Below are positions 1 through 14,980 of a stretch of DNA of 64,000 bases, piece by piece. The stretch covers positions 1,946,001 through 2,010,000 of the forward strand of contig NC_134686.1 of NCBI RefSeq assembly GCF_024713945.1. Reading direction: 5' to 3'. Each line of letters begins with the position of its first letter. Position 1 is the first letter of the stretch. Under the pieces are notes generated by a model. That model was not told the origin of the DNA. It searched no databases and saw only the letters and a list, made by a program, of their open reading frames with translations. This stretch comes from Dermatophagoides farinae (lineage: Eukaryota; Arthropoda; Arachnida; Sarcoptiformes; Pyroglyphidae). Position numbers and translations under genes: made by a program.

Positions 1-1
1 C

Positions 2-1657
2 TATGATGTTTCATCTATCCGGACAGACCATCGATCTGTGATATTTGCCAAGGATGCTGTTTTGTGTCTGGCACGGCATGGCATAAAATCTGGTTTTATT
101 TCTTCTGAATTGCCATTGCAACATGGTCTTGTGGATTTATTGATACGAAAAATTGCGAGCCAACCAATATTATTATTCTCGTCAAAATTGTTTGCTCTTC
201 ATGGTATAACAATCAACAATCATATGATCATTTCAAATTATTATTTTTCTATCGAGCAAAATTTTGGACGACGAATTTATTTAACGAATTTCCGTATTTT
301 CACATTTATTGAATATTCCACGAACAATCGTGATGAAAACATTGTTAAATCAGTGAAAATCAAGTTTCTAATGATCGGATATTTTATCGAAAATTATTTA
401 TGTTATCGTTATTATCGACGCATTGAGCTATCCGATCCTATCACTATTTATGAAAAAGTCTCATGGAAGTCGTCACATCAATCGTATTTAAAGAAATTTA
501 CCGATTTTACAGCTATCAATGCTCTTTATCGTTTTAAGGTAAATATTCTCGAAATCAATGTCGATAATGGTGGAAGAAACAACGTAAAGATTATCACCAT
601 CGATTCCGGTGGAAACGTTTTGAATTTTCTCGACACAAATTGTGGTGGAAGCAGCATATCTTTAATTTCCGAAAAGTTTTCTGGTACTGGCAATTTGATC
701 ATTGCTCAAATTATTTATGAACAGTCTTATAGACGTTTACCAGCAGCTGCTAAGTTTTTCCGTAGACAAAACGACATATTTTTAGCATCATTTGAAAGAA
801 GTCTACTGACCACCGATCATGTATTGTCAAATTATTCACCATTACTATTCGACATAGCTGGTAAAATCGCAAAACCAAGATTGGTTGACCCACCACCAAA
901 TGAAATTATTGTATCACGTAAACGGGTTAACTTGAAGATTCGATTGTATCGAACCATACGATTTGATGATTTGATCATATCTCAAATTTTTAAATTAATT
1001 ATCGTTTTTATCGTCTTTAATTATTTCGTAAAATATTTATTTGATCCTTTAGACGAAACCTTTTATTGGTTGAATTTAACCTACGAAGTAGATTTACGTT
1101 TGTATTTAGTTTCATTTGATCATATCGTATCTGTCCTACAAACAATGAACAAACCAAAATGGTACAATTTTATCTCTTATTTGGACGTATTGATCAATTT
1201 CTACAAATCTACTTCGATTGGACGAAACCGATTACAAAATAACTTGGATTTTGAAAATATCCGTATTAAGTTATATTTATTGTTCATCAAGCGATTGATT
1301 TTCGCACGCATCGTTTTACTCGCTCATTTTCTGCTCAACACATTGGTCAATATCAAAACGGTAAAACGATTATATCGATATTTTGATTGGATTTCAATTG
1401 AACTTCTGGATTTATTATCGATGGATTACTTGGTATCATTGAAGCCCATTTCCATGGCATTTAAATTATTGGTCCTTTCATTTGTGGACATATTCATTCA
1501 TCATATCCATCGTTACAACATTCAATTTGTTTTTGATCACATCTTTATTTCCAGGAGCTGCATGACCATTCGTCAATCGGGTGGAAGTGTTAGAGAAAAC
1601 GATAGACGATGTCTCATGTTTGAACTATGTCTTCTAACATCTTTGATTGAACCCTAA
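2..1657 (+). CDS. Unknown long intronless protein, 5' end outside window
   Basis: The frame is open from base 2 to the TAA at 1655-1657, 551 visible codons with no stop, so the start lies beyond the left edge; the GTG at 38 is only the first start-like codon. In an A+T-rich sequence this length cannot be chance, and no competing minus-strand frame is open. The product is rich in I, L, F, Y and R. Unlike the neighbouring genes it has no homopolymer runs. Strongly hydrophobic stretches lie near bases 971-1035, 1264-1350 and 1456-1510, which suggests a membrane protein. I recognise no domain, catalytic motif or cysteine pattern. A polyadenylation signal AATAAA at 1810-1815 fits a short 3' UTR. 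It could belong to a lineage-restricted mite family or be a divergent receptor. I assign no function. Confidence 0.75.
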   Translation, partial: YDVSSIRTDHRSVIFAKDAVLCLARHGIKSGFISSELPLQHGLVDLLIRKIASQPILLFSSKLFALHGITINNHMIISNYYFSIEQNFGRRIYLTNFRIFTFIEYSTNNRDENIVKSVKIKFLMIGYFIENYLCYRYYRRIELSDPITIYEKVSWKSSHQSYLKKFTDFTAINALYRFKVNILEINVDNGGRNNVKIITIDSGGNVLNFLDTNCGGSSISLISEKFSGTGNLIIAQIIYEQSYRRLPAAAKFFRRQNDIFLASFERSLLTTDHVLSNYSPLLFDIAGKIAKPRLVDPPPNEIIVSRKRVNLKIRLYRTIRFDDLIISQIFKLIIVFIVFNYFVKYLFDPLDETFYWLNLTYEVDLRLYLVSFDHIVSVLQTMNKPKWYNFISYLDVLINFYKSTSIGRNRLQNNLDFENIRIKLYLLFIKRLIFARIVLLAHFLLNTLVNIKTVKRLYRYFDWISIELLDLLSMDYLVSLKPISMAFKLLVLSFVDIFIHHIHRYNIQFVFDHIFISRSCMTIRQSGGSVRENDRRCLMFELCLLTSLIEP

Positions 1658-1809
1658 TCATTTTAGATTGAACATGCTTATAAAAGCAGATGTACATAGT
1701 GACACATACACTCTCATTCGTTACACACATCTCTGGCTACACATTATTATTATTATTATGATATTTACATTGTTTCTTTTATCCACATCCATCTTTTCTT
1801 GTTCTGTTT

Positions 1810-1815
1810 AATAAA
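1810..1815 (+). promoter_or_regulatory. Polyadenylation signal of the left-edge gene
   Basis: AATAAA lies 153 bases after the TAA stop of the left-edge gene. Its position is typical, but the hexamer is common in A+T-rich DNA. Confidence 0.4.
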
Positions 1816-4800
1816 CTAAAATCTCAAACAGATTCAGGTATTTCGATATATATATATACAGAAACATTTAAAATCAACAACCCAGAAAAAAAAAATTTCT
1901 CGTTGAATGAAATCCATCCTAAACACACACTATACACACAGGCTATAAGTTGTTGTTCCTGTTGTTGTTGTTGTTGTATTTAATTAAGACTACACATTCA
2001 AGGTATGCATTTATTCTAAAAGAAACAACAACAACAACAACAAAAATTTGGTAAATTGATTTCCCGTTTATATATACGCAATATATGGATGGATGATTGA
2101 ATGAATGAATGAATGAATAAATGAATTGAATGAAAACAAATGTTGACCTTATGAATTGATATGACCATTATCATTATTATTATTACAAACCTTGAAATCG
2201 TGATCATCATCTATGCCGACAACAACAGCAACGAATGATGCTGATGATGATCTTTGATCTTGACCACATTCTTGTACATATATGTATGTGGTGCGGCATT
2301 GATTTAACCATTGATGGATAGATAGATAGAGATCGAGAGAAAGAGATGGAAAGAGAGATGAAGAAACCTACTCTATTTATATGATATTCAATCATTGATC
2401 ATCATAGAAAAAGGATCCGAATTTCAATGATGATCATCATGGTAGAAAAAAAAAAATTGTGTTTACATGCTGTTGTTATTCATTCATTCATTATTATTAT
2501 TCAACAATGAATTTTTTTCGTTTCTTGTTTCTTGTTTCATTTATATATATGTTGATTATGATGATGGTAAAAAAACAAATGCTGTTCTCATCATCATCAT
2601 GTATGATCATTCACTCAGTCAGTCAGTCAGCCATTTTGGTTTGTTAGGTCGGTCGGTCGGTCGGCTGGTTGGTTGATTAATTTTCGTTTTTTTCCGTTTC
2701 ATCTTTTACGAGAAGCACGTTTTTTTCTTCTTCTTTTTTCTTGCCAAATTGCTGCCGATATCGCATTATCGTTTGAATTTTTATTTTTATTTTTTTTGTT
2801 TGTTTTTTATTTTGTTGTTGTTGTTGTTGTTGTTGTCGGCTGGCCAGACAACATTAAATATTGAAAATAAATCAACATCAATAGTCCAGGTTTGCTAATT
2901 ATTTTTACCATTATCCATTATTTGGGGGTGGTAGTAGTGGTGGTGGTGGTGGTAATCACCAAAAAAAAAAAAATCAGATTACATAATCAATATATGAATA
3001 TGAAAAAAACATCGAGAATCTTCATTTTAAATCCATCGATTCATTTAAGAAAACAACGATGTTAATGACGATGATGATGATGATCGAATAGACCAATTAA
3101 TTAGTGGAAAATGATGGCAAAAGGAAAATTAATTAATTACATAACTTGAATGAATTTGAAATGAATATACTCATATTACATGAATATAAATTTCATTCAT
3201 TAATCCATTATATTGATTGATATTGATATTGATTGAGTAATTGAAATTTTTTATTTTTGTTTTGTTTTGTTTTCACCAGAAATCTTTTTTTTTTTTTTTT
3301 TTTGCTTCTTCATAGCCAATTTCCTGTGTCCGTAGTCGTCGTCGCCATGTGTGTGTATTGATCGGGTTTTTTTTGGCATTGTTTTCAATTACCACTGATT
3401 TTCTAGGTCAGACTTTCTTTCATTCATTCATTCATTCATTTTTTTTTGTTGTCCAGACCTGTCCATCATGATTTTTTTTTTCGTTTTGTTTTATTTTTTT
3501 TTTATCTTGTCGATTATTTCCATTACATTCAATCATCCGGGCTGACCGGATTATTATTATTATTTTTTTTGTTCATTTACCTATGACCAATAACCTTGTT
3601 ATTATATAATGTTTTGATGATACATGTATCATATGGTGGTATTGTTTAATGTTTTTTTAACACAGAACAACATCTGTATGAAATCTGGATCAAAATCACC
3701 ATTGTGTAAAACAAAACAGTGTTAATTCTGTCAAATGAAATGTAAGAAAAAAAAATGAAAAAAAAATCACTCAATGATTGATTGGTTCATAGTTGAACAA
3801 ACCATATTCAATCATAAATCATAAACAAAAAAAAAACAAAAACAACAAAAATGAGCAATAAGAAGGAGGAGATTAAAGGTTTGATTTTGAAAGGACTGAA
3901 TTTTAACCCGTATTTTTTCTTACGTTTCCTTGACTTTGAAACATTGATTTAATATGATTAATTCAATCAATCAATCAATCAATCGATGATGATGATGATT
4001 GGCCATTGTAATTGAATTGATATTGATTGATTTGATCTGTTTTTTGTTGTTGTTGTTGTTGTTATTGTTTTGTCGAATTAAAATCAAATTAAAACATGCC
4101 GGTATAGAGACAACTGTGTGTGACATGAAATTTTTAATTTTTCATTCATATGTGTGTGTGTAGGTGGTTTTTAAAGATTATAATGATGACGATGATTAAC
4201 GGAGAAAAATGCTTTGTGGTGGTGGTGGTCGCACCCTTTAAAATAGGTCTTTAATTTTTGTTTTTTGTTTCAAATCAATTGTTTTTCAATGTTGGATGTG
4301 TCTAATTGTCAGTGAGATTTTTTTTTGTTTGTTTGTGTTTGTTTGATTAATCAGAAAGTAATAGAAAGTGTGCCCGTGTGTGTATTCCCTCCTTATTAGT
4401 TAAAAACAAATTAGATGATATCGATCTCTCTCTCTCTCACGGGTCAATTTAACGCTTCTATTTCTGGGCAACAATAACAACAACAACAACAACAGCAAAA
4501 AAACATTGAAAAAAAAAATTTTGTCCTATGGCCATATGTGAGACATACACACACACACACTGAAAAACCAAACAGAAGCCATTAATCATGCCTTTTTCTT
4601 GAAACTAATAATAACGAATAACTAACAATAACGAATAATGCTAATGAAGATTAGACGTAGATGGATAGATAGATTGTTTTGTTTTTTGTTTTCGTTTTGT
4701 GTTTGTTATCTGTTTTTTTTCATTTACTCTCCTTTAATAAATGAATGAATGAATGAAAAAGAAATTACCTTTGCCAGATCAATTTACTCAATTTGATTAT

Positions 4801-5366
4801 CATCATCATCATTGAGATTACTGTTATGAACTGCTGGCTGTTGAATGAATGGTGAATTTCTTTTTTTTTGCTGACTGCTAGGTCCATCATCGTCATCGTT
4901 TTCCCGTGACCTTGTGTGCGTGTGTGTGTGTGTGTGTGTGGGTCATCCAAGTCATCCAATCCATCACAGAAAATTTATTTTTAAAGAATTTTCTTTCCAG
5001 CTACCTGAAGTTTTTTTTTATTTGTTTCAGAAGTCTTGAAATATGCGCAGACACACACACACACAACACGTGTTCACTGTCTGCGTGTGTGTGTGTGTAC
5101 GTAAATTGTATGTTTTTTTCCATGGAATGTTTTGTTCTGTTTTTTTTCACGATGCTAAGGAATAATTTTGAATTTTTTTTTCATTGGAATTTTTCTCTCT
5201 CTCTCTCTCTCTGCTTTTGCCTGTGAATAATAAACACGCTAATAGCATCAGAGAGTAGAGAATGGCCAATGGTTGGGGATGAACAAAAATTTTTTTTTCT
5301 ATTTTATCGTCGTCGAAACTCACATCACACACACACACATACATACCACCAAACCCAATCAATTAG

Positions 5367-5370
<4 letters not shown>

Positions 5371-5400
<30 letters not shown>
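5371..5400. repeat. (CA)15 microsatellite
   Basis: Fifteen uninterrupted CA units. It is one of many CA/TG tracts in the intergenic region. Confidence 0.95.
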
Positions 5401-5401
<1 letters not shown>

Positions 5402-7425
5402 TGCTAAAGGTAGACGATAAAGGTCAAACACACAAGCAGGTAGTCAGGTATAATATACAGCTGCTGCTGCTCATTTCATTACCAATAATTCAGTGAATTC
5501 ATTCCAGACAAAATGATGATGATGATGATGATGGCTATTTTTTTTTGGCTTGTCTTGAAGCAAAAAATGGCTGAAAAAAATTTTTTTTTTTCTCAAAACT
5601 TGAAATCATCATCATCATCATAATAATAATAGGTAATAATAATGATGGTAGTAGTATGTATAAACGAAAGATGAAAAATGAAAAAGAAAAACTCGTGCAC
5701 ACAATTTGTTCGGACCATTTTTCCGCCTGTTTATATTCTGTATTGTTATTGTCCATCATTTGATCATTCATTCATGTTGTGGGCCTAATTTTTTTTCTTT
5801 TTTTTCGAGGGTTTATTATTATTGTTATTGTGTTCAATGAACAAATTTTCTTTCCGAAAAAAAAATAAAAATAAAAATAAATAATCAGACTTTCTGGTGT
5901 ATGCACACAGGTATGTGTGTGTGTACGCTACTACCCTGTGTTATATACCAATTACACACACACACGAATACATTACCTGATCATATGAAATCGTTGAATG
6001 GTCAATTTTTTTTCAATTCAATTTATTTTTACTATTGTAAAAAAAAATGTTTTATTTTTTTTTTTTTGACCATAGGCAACGATGATGATGGTGGTGATCA
6101 TCATATATACAAAATGGTGGCTAAAATCAAGGCATCAATTATCGTCGACAAGACAGGAAAAAAAATATGAGCAAAAGGGTAGACTTTTTTTTGGAATTTT
6201 GAATGAAATTTAAAATGAAATGAGTGAGCGAGAGAAAGAAAGAAAAAAAAATTTTTATTTTTACAACAAAATTTATCGTTTGCAATTCTATATCAGATTT
6301 TTTTCTGTTTTTTTTTTTGCTTTGTTTTCTTGTCCACGACATTTTGGACATCATCATCATCATCATCGTCCATACATTGACTGACCGAACAAAAGACTAG
6401 CTGCTACTAGCTGCTGCTGCTGTTTACAAGACTTAACTTTAATCTATTAACGGTGTTGTTATTTGGACCCTCTCTCTCTCTCTCTCTAGTGGAAAGTGAA
6501 TGAATGAATGATGATGATGGAGCCAGAAAAAAATAAATGAAAATTTGTACCTCGTCGATGGTTATTATTATTATCGTCGTAGTCGTCGTCATTGTCGTTG
6601 TTGACAATGTCCGGTTACCACCAATGTCAATTTCATGTTGTTGTTCAATCAACATTATTACCTGTGATATTTGGCCACCACCACCACCACAAAAAAAAAT
6701 ATTTCTATGTGAATTTTTTTTGTTGTACACTACAAATATTTCAATCTTTCTCGTTCTCATTTTTTTTGTACATCATGTTTTTTTCTTTTCTTATTACAAA
6801 TCGTAGGCCATATATATTGTGTTTGATTACCACCACCACCACCACCACCGCCATACCGTCCCACCGTGATTTTGGGTTTCTGTCCGTATTTTTTTTCCTA
6901 TTGAATTTTATATTGAACAAACCAAACAACAAAGAAATGGACGAAAAAAAAATTACAATCAATTTTCACAATATAAAGCATGTCACAAAATAAAGGCTGA
7001 TGATCATGTTGTTTTCGGCGACAGTTGAGACGATGGAGTAACATAAGCTCAAAAACAACGATAGACAATGGAACAAAAAAAAATATATATAACTGACATA
7101 TGAAAAAAAACCCACAAAACATTATTGGAACACTGCATTTGTTTTGGAACTCTTTTCTTTTCTTTTCTTTTTGCTGTTGTTCTTGTATTGAAGCAATAAG
7201 AATTTCTTAGTATTATAATGCATAGTGATACAGATACCTATGGGCCAATACAAGAACAAATATACCTATATGTTATGTTGTTCTCGGCTTGTCTTTTTTT
7301 TCTCTCTCTTTCTTTATTCATTCATTTAATTCAATTGAACAAAAAAAAAATTTGTAAAGATCAATCAAAATCAATAATGTACGACAATCATACAACATAA
7401 CATGGGTGAATGTTCCCCACAAAAT

Positions 7426-7430
<5 letters not shown>

Positions 7431-7458
<28 letters not shown>
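7431..7458. repeat. (AG)14 microsatellite
   Basis: Fourteen uninterrupted AG units, the longest AG tract I see in the window. Confidence 0.95.
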
Positions 7459-8523
7459 TGCTGCTGATGATACTTAAATGTCATAGACAAATGTGGAACA
7501 TGTAAATTTTCTTCAAGAAAAAGTCAGATAAAACACCATTGGTATTCGATAGTGGTGGTTATGTTTGATGATAAACTGGATGAATTTTTGTCCAAATTTT
7601 TTTTATTTCGTTGTTCAAAAAATAATCTGGCCAACTATTTTATATATTTATGTTCCATATGGAACAATTTTTGTCATCATTAATCTAATCGGCTACAAAC
7701 ACCCAATAATACACACACGTAACCAAAATTTGAACAGGTAATAATCACAAAAAAAAATGATTGAACATAAAAGAAAGAAAGAAAAAATCAATGAACAATT
7801 ACAATACGTAACTACAAAAAACTGATGACAAACAAAACAACAACAACAACAACAACAAAAAAAATTACCTGGATTAGTTTTTTTTCTTCTTGTTCATTGA
7901 ATTCAATTCATCCATTGTGTGCGTGTGTGTGTGTGTGTGTGTATTGAACATTTTCATTTTCATTTTCGTTTTTTTTTTTCGCCATTGTTGTTGTTAATGG
8001 TGCAAGGATATTCTTCCATGTGTGCAGAGCTTATAAATCTCGATTTATTAGTAACATAAAATCATTATATTAGATGTAATGATAAATATACACACATTGT
8101 GTTTGTGTATGCGTTTTTCTTTTGTTTCCACGAAATGAAAAATTTGTCTGTAATAATAATAATAATATGTAATATGTAATGTTATGTAATGTAATCCATA
8201 ACATTATTAATCAATCAAATATCGGTGTACAGTGTAATCTATACCTTGCATTTTTTTATTCAGTTCAATTCAATCATTCAGTTTTTTTTTTTTTTTTTTT
8301 TGGTTTTCTTTGTCGGTGCCGTTAATAATATTACCGTATGAAGAATTTGTGTGTGTATGCATGTATGTATGTATGTATATGTCCAGTGGTGGTTATTGAT
8401 TCAATAATTACGACGAAATCATTTGATTTGATTCAATATAAGAAATATGAGACAAAAAAATGGCTTCATTTGTTGTTGTTGTTCAAGTTCAAAGATTGTA
8501 ATGATTAATAATCAATAATAACG

Positions 8524-8556
<33 letters not shown>
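8524..8556. repeat. (ACA)n microsatellite, about 11 copies
   Basis: A perfect trinucleotide tract. The same motif encodes the poly-Q runs inside the genes of this window. Confidence 0.9.
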
Positions 8557-11500
8557 CGCTATATATATATTGGTTATATTTTCATTCAGAAATAGTCTGT
8601 CTTTTTTTTTGTTTTTATTGCACCTTTGAGACAATGAAATTGGTAATCACATACATAACAATCATATTATGATTCCATTTTGAAATTGCCATTGAATGTA
8701 TGTATATAACCTTCAGGTGTGTGTGTGTGTGTCTCTGTGTGTATTGCTTCAAAATACAAACGAAATTAAAATCAATATAAGTAATAAGTAATTATCGATG
8801 ATCAGTCAGTCAGTCAGTTGTTTTTTTTGTTTCGTTTGTTTATCGTTGACTATGTGTTTATTCAGCGATCACATTTGGAACACACACACACACATATGGT
8901 CCAACAACAACCACTCCTTATATTATTATTTCATAAAGGTACCAAAAAAAAAAAAACAAAACAAAACAAAAGAAAAAAAAATTTGCGTGCCAATTTAATA
9001 AATAAACGCTAATTATTACTACTAAGAATTATTGTGTGATTATCATATGAGATTGGTTGGTAGGTTCCAAATGATTGTGTTTTCTTTTTATCGTCATCAT
9101 CATCATGATGATATTGTAATTGTGTGTGTGTGTATGTGCCCGAAAGCGATTATTCGGTTTTCTTTATTTCATTTTTTTTCTTGTTCAAAGTTCTTGTTTG
9201 CTTACTCGAGCTTGAAGAAGAAGAAAAAAACCATCTACTTTTGCACCATGAGTGAGTTTAATATATATAAAAGTGATCATCAGGATTCAAAGTTCAAATG
9301 CAATTAACGATTGGATACGGGTATTTCAAATGGACGTATTTTTTTTAACTTTGGCCTTGTGTTTAATTTTACATGCATTTCTTAACTATTAAACAACAGA
9401 CACTCATATTGGCCTTTATATCATTGAAAAAAAAAAAAATTCGTTTTGCTTTGATGTGTGAATGACAAAGAGATGGTCATGTGTGTATATCACCACGAAA
9501 AAAAAGGAACAGAAACGAATTCAAATTTAAATTTTTTAAATTTTGGAACGATCCAAAATTATTATTGTATGTATTGGATGACAACAAGATTTTTTTTTCT
9601 TCTTCTTGTGAATTGAACAATCAAATTTGTTTCGCTCTCATTATGTTTGAACAAATAGTGTAGTGTGAACGTGCATGAATGAATGAAAAGAGAGGCTTGA
9701 GATTTTTTTTTTTTGTTCCACCATTGATGATAATAACCGAATCAAGACAATATCGTTCAACTATAGTGAATGTGTGTGTGTTCGGCCTTTTCAATTTTTC
9801 CATGATGATGATGATGATCATCATCGTCATCATCGAATACATGGTTGATTAGTTGCACATAAGAGATTTGTTTCAATCATTAAATGTCAATTGTCATCAA
9901 AATTTGACACTTAGATACTCTTGGATGAGCGTTTTTTTTTTTTTTTTTTTTGGTTATCGATCCAACAACAACAACAACAACAGATAAAAACCATGATTAT
10001 CGATAATTTTTTTTCTTGGTTCATTCATTCATTCATTCAATGAATAAATATCCAATCAAAATTGGATTAAATCCCAAAAAAGTTATCATACACACACACA
10101 CACACACATACAAATACACGTGACACATGGATTAATTTGGTGACATTTTTTTTCTTCTTACAGATGATGATGAGATTACCGTTATCATTGTTGTTGTTGT
10201 TGTTGTTGTTTTTGGGTGGAAAATCCTATTAATTCATGTCCAGAACGACAATGACGACAAACAAATTTTTTTTTATCGAGTTAATTTCCCAGATCAAATT
10301 CACAATCGATCAATCGATAGATCAATTGAATTTGTTATCTGTTTCTCTCTCTCTCTTTTTCTGGCTTTAGTTGTATCATTCTTTATCATTATTTCTCACC
10401 GGAAAATCGATTGTATTGCAAAAAAAAATATATACAGAATGAATGAATGAATGAAATAAATCACATATGGCACGCTCTTTCACCCTAGTATCCATAGATC
10501 AATAGTGGTGTGTTTGAATTTTTTTTTTATTATTATTATTTTGCTACTACAACAAAACAACATGAACATTGAAACCTATGACCATTTTTTTTTAAAGTTG
10601 AAGATAATTTTCTAATCATGATAGAATCACAACAAAGTGTGTGTGTATAAGAAATTTGGTAGACGTTCAAACATGTGTGTGTTTGTGTGTGTATGGATAG
10701 ATACAGCCACTAGCAAATAAACATTCTCAGTAATATCTTCTACTGAACTGAATGAAGAAATAGGATCCTAAAATGTTTGTCCGTTCATTTCATACCATTT
10801 CTGTTGGTCTGTCTGTTAACAACAACTGTAGCGAAAATTTTTTTTTTTTTCGGATTCATACAAACAAGTGGGATTCTCATCCACCATTCGGTTATTGGTT
10901 ATGTTCATGTCATTCTTTCATGACATTTTGTGTGTGTCTATGTGTGTTCTTTATTTATTTTTTTTTCTTTGTATCCGAATATTTTCTTCCATTCACCAAT
11001 CTATTCATCGACTGTGTTTGTGTGTGTATGTTTTTATAGAAAAAAAAGGTTCATTCACGTCTTTATCCACACCAAAATAATCATCATCATCGTATATACA
11101 CAACACATCCACTTTTTTGTTTTAATTCATCCGTTTTGTATATATATGTGTTTTGTGTCTGGTGTTATGTATTATTTCTGTTTCTGTTTTTGTTTTTCTG
11201 GTTTTTTTGTTTATATAATGTGATTCAATGATTATGGTACAGCATGTTTTTTTTCATTCATTCATTCATCATCACCATGTTCTTATATATTGGTTTTATA
11301 GCTGCTCCATGTATGCCTAGCCCAGAAATGTAATCACATCAGTAGTAATGATTTGAAGAACAAGGAATTTTTTCATTTTTTTTTTCTCGAAAAAGGTAAA
11401 TATAATTGTCATCTAACAGAACAACAAAATTTCGATCCTTTGATGTGTATATATGTGTGTGTGTGCCATTTTTTATATTTCGAATGTAAATGTTCCAAAT

Positions 11501-14500
11501 ATACTGTTTTATCCTTGTCATTGTCATCATCCAATGGCTTTATATGTATGTTGTTTTTTTTTTTTGGTTTTGTTGTTTGTTGCATAATAATAATATATGC
11601 ATGATGATGATGATTTTATTGGTTGATTTTTGGATCATCATCATCATCATCATCATGAATATATGAAGGACAATGTATCTGTGTGTGTGTGTGTGCAAGT
11701 TAATCAAAGTTTTTTTTTCTCTATTATTATTTAAAAACAGCACCACATGGACATTTTGGTGGTCACATCACATCACATCAATATATAATAAATATAGAAC
11801 ACATACAGCAATAACTTGTTGTTGTTGTTGTTGTTGTTGTTATAGTCTGCAAAAAAAAATCGAAACTAAAAGTTCAATTTATTACATAATAATGCACATT
11901 ATGACAACATTTGTCTGATGTTTTGTTGTTGTTGTTGTTGTTGTTTTTGTTGTTATAAAATCGATGGCAAATGTTTGTATCCATTTCTAAAAACATGGTT
12001 TGTTTGTATATTAACAACTGCTATGTGTGTGTGTGTGTGTGATCAGTGATCACATCATCATGACCAATGTGTGTTTCGGTTTCGATTCATTCGTCGTAGT
12101 TGTCATCGTCGGGTATCTGTGTTTTGCAGAAAAAACAGACATCATTTTTTTTCCCTGTTATCTTATAATATAACACATTTAAGTTCAGACACATTTGTAA
12201 AAACAAACAAACAAAAAAAAATTAAACTTTTTATCCATTCACATTTTACCATCATCATTATTTTGTTGATGATAATCAAATGTTTCAAATGTTTAATTAC
12301 TTTACTCTCGCCTTTTTTTTATCTCCTATTTGTTATGGATTTGATTCGATTTGATTTGGTTTCAAATAAATTGTATGGCCCCCAGTAGTAGTAGTTGTAG
12401 TAGTATATTGAATGAATGAATGAATAGTTTGATCTTCGCCATCATCATATCTTGATCCGAAATCTTTTCATGATCATGATGATTGCATTTCAAGACATTC
12501 CAATTTGCAATTTGTGTTTGTTTCTTATCCTACAGTCTACATTTTTTTTGGTTTGTTGTTGTTGTCTATCATATAGTAGTCATGTCATGTCAGTGTCACC
12601 AATAAAATAAGCAATGAGCATAAGGATTTCAGGTCCATCGAGTCTTTTTTTTCCACCGAAATAGACCATTTTGTCATTTTTAAATGCGTTTTTTTTCGTC
12701 TCTCTTTTTTTCTTACTATGGTAATAATATAAATGGTACCAATTTAGTTTCGTTTCGTTTCGTTTCGTTTTCGTTTTTGTTTGTTCGTTCGCAATATATA
12801 TCTTGTCAATGTTTACTTATCCCATGCTGTTGTGTTTAGTTTAATGAACGAACAAAATACAATTTGGTCATTCAATTGAAAAACAAAAAACAACAAACAG
12901 CCATAGTTGGAATGTAAAACGAATGACGATGATATTGCCTCGACTATTTAGTCTGATAATAATAATAATAAGACAAGACAAGACAAGACGAATATATATT
13001 ATAACGGGAGAATATAATAAGATAGTGTAAACTGTGTAATTGAATAGTTTTGTATTTTGTTTGCTTGTTGCATTCTTTATTCTTTACCGGTATTTCAATA
13101 TATATATATATCGTGATAAGACAAACGCACATACACAAATGTACAGCAAATGATGATGATGATGATTTGGTGGCCAATAATAAACAAATGAATGGTCCAT
13201 TTTTTTATGATTTTTCGTTTTCGTTTTGTTTTTTGTTTGTACGATATTGATGATGATGATGATCATGATTTTTTCTTGTTCTGGTTTTTTTTTGGTGTGT
13301 TTGATCATTTGCCCGTAATCATTTTTATATTATCATTATTGCGTGCTACTGGTCGACATTTTATTTTGTTTTTTTTTCATTTTTAACAGGAAATTTTTTC
13401 CGATTCAATGAAATAGGCTTTAGGCTTTTTTTTCTTCATTTCATTTCATTTCATTTGGCTGGCTTTGTGAACATTGCCGGCTGGTTTTTGTTTTCTGGCC
13501 CTTGATGCCGATGCTGATGATGATGATGATCACCATCATCATTGATGATCATTTTGTTCATTTTGTTTGTTGTTATTTGTTGGTCCGGCTTTTTTGCAAG
13601 CACGACCTTCGCCACCAATTTTTGATTCGATTTTCGATTCTTCTTTTTTTTCCCATAATTACTATGTTTATTTCTTTCCCTCTTCCATGTGTTTATATAT
13701 TGTATATATGGACCGCACACACACACACACACACATATGGAGAAGGCTTTTTTTACCATGTGAGGGTCAAATTCACATTTTTTTTTATTTTTTGCTCCAA
13801 ATAAACATACATTCCACTAGTTTTGCCGCCGCCACCACCACCACCACCAAAAAAAAACTCATTTAGTTCAATTCATGTGTGTGTTTGTTTCAATGATTCG
13901 CCCTAATTTGTTCTTAAATTATTCCGACAAAGAACAACAACAAAAAAAATTTCCGACAATCAAAAAAAAAATACCAAAAAGAATCGAAAGAAAGACAAAA
14001 CAAAAAAAATGTTCACCATTTTCAAATTTGAAGCTCACTTTGCAAGCTGGTTTTTTGGTTATACTCTTGTTTACAACAAGATTCTTATATTATCCTTCCT
14101 TGATGATCATTAATGATGATGATGATGATGATGAACCAATTGTGTTCCAGATGTATGCGTGTGTGTGTGTGTGTGTGTGTGTGGTCATTGAAAAAAATAA
14201 AAAAAAAATTGAACGATTCTTCAAATGTGTGTGTTCGGGTGAAATGAAGAAAGAATGTGAATGAATGGGAATACTCATTATTATTATTATTATCGTCATC
14301 ATCAAGAACAGCAGCAGCAACAACAACAACTGGACATTGCATGACCACAAATCATTGACATTGTTGTTGTTTTTTTTTGTTTTGTTTTGTTTTGTATATA
14401 TAAAATAATAATGACTTTAAGTTATTGTCACCCAAATATTAGAACTTCTTGTTCACAAACACAACATGCACACATACACACACACACGAAATCAAGTGGA

Positions 14501-14942
14501 CCAAACCAAACCAAAAAAAAATAATGTAGGATTTAGAAGAAGAAGAAGAAGAAGAAGAATAAAGAGTGACCAATCCTAGATGACCATCAAACTAGATCAT
14601 CATCATCAACAATAATAATAATAACGATGAAATCAGAAAGGGGGTGTGTGTGTGTGTGTGAGTGGTGGGTAAATAGTCATTGAATTTTCTGCAAAAAGTT
14701 GTTCTAGTTTATTATTATTATTGTTGTTGTTGTTGTTGTTGTCGCCAAAAAGAAATTTATCTTTTCTAATTTGTTCGTGACATAACATCATCATCATCAT
14801 CATGATCATCATTTTTGATTCATTTTGTTTTTCGGTTATTATTATTATTATTGTGAAAACAACAACAACAACAACTACAACTACAACTACAACAACAAGC
14901 CCAAATCAAGAACGAAACGATAATTTTATTACTCTGTATCTT

Positions 14943-14980
14943 CTATCTATCTATCTATCCATCCATCCATCCATCCATCC
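14943..14980. repeat. Compound (CTAT)n(CCAT)n microsatellite
   Basis: CTAT units pass directly into CCAT units with a single T-to-C change, as expected when one repeat seeds its neighbour. Confidence 0.9.
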
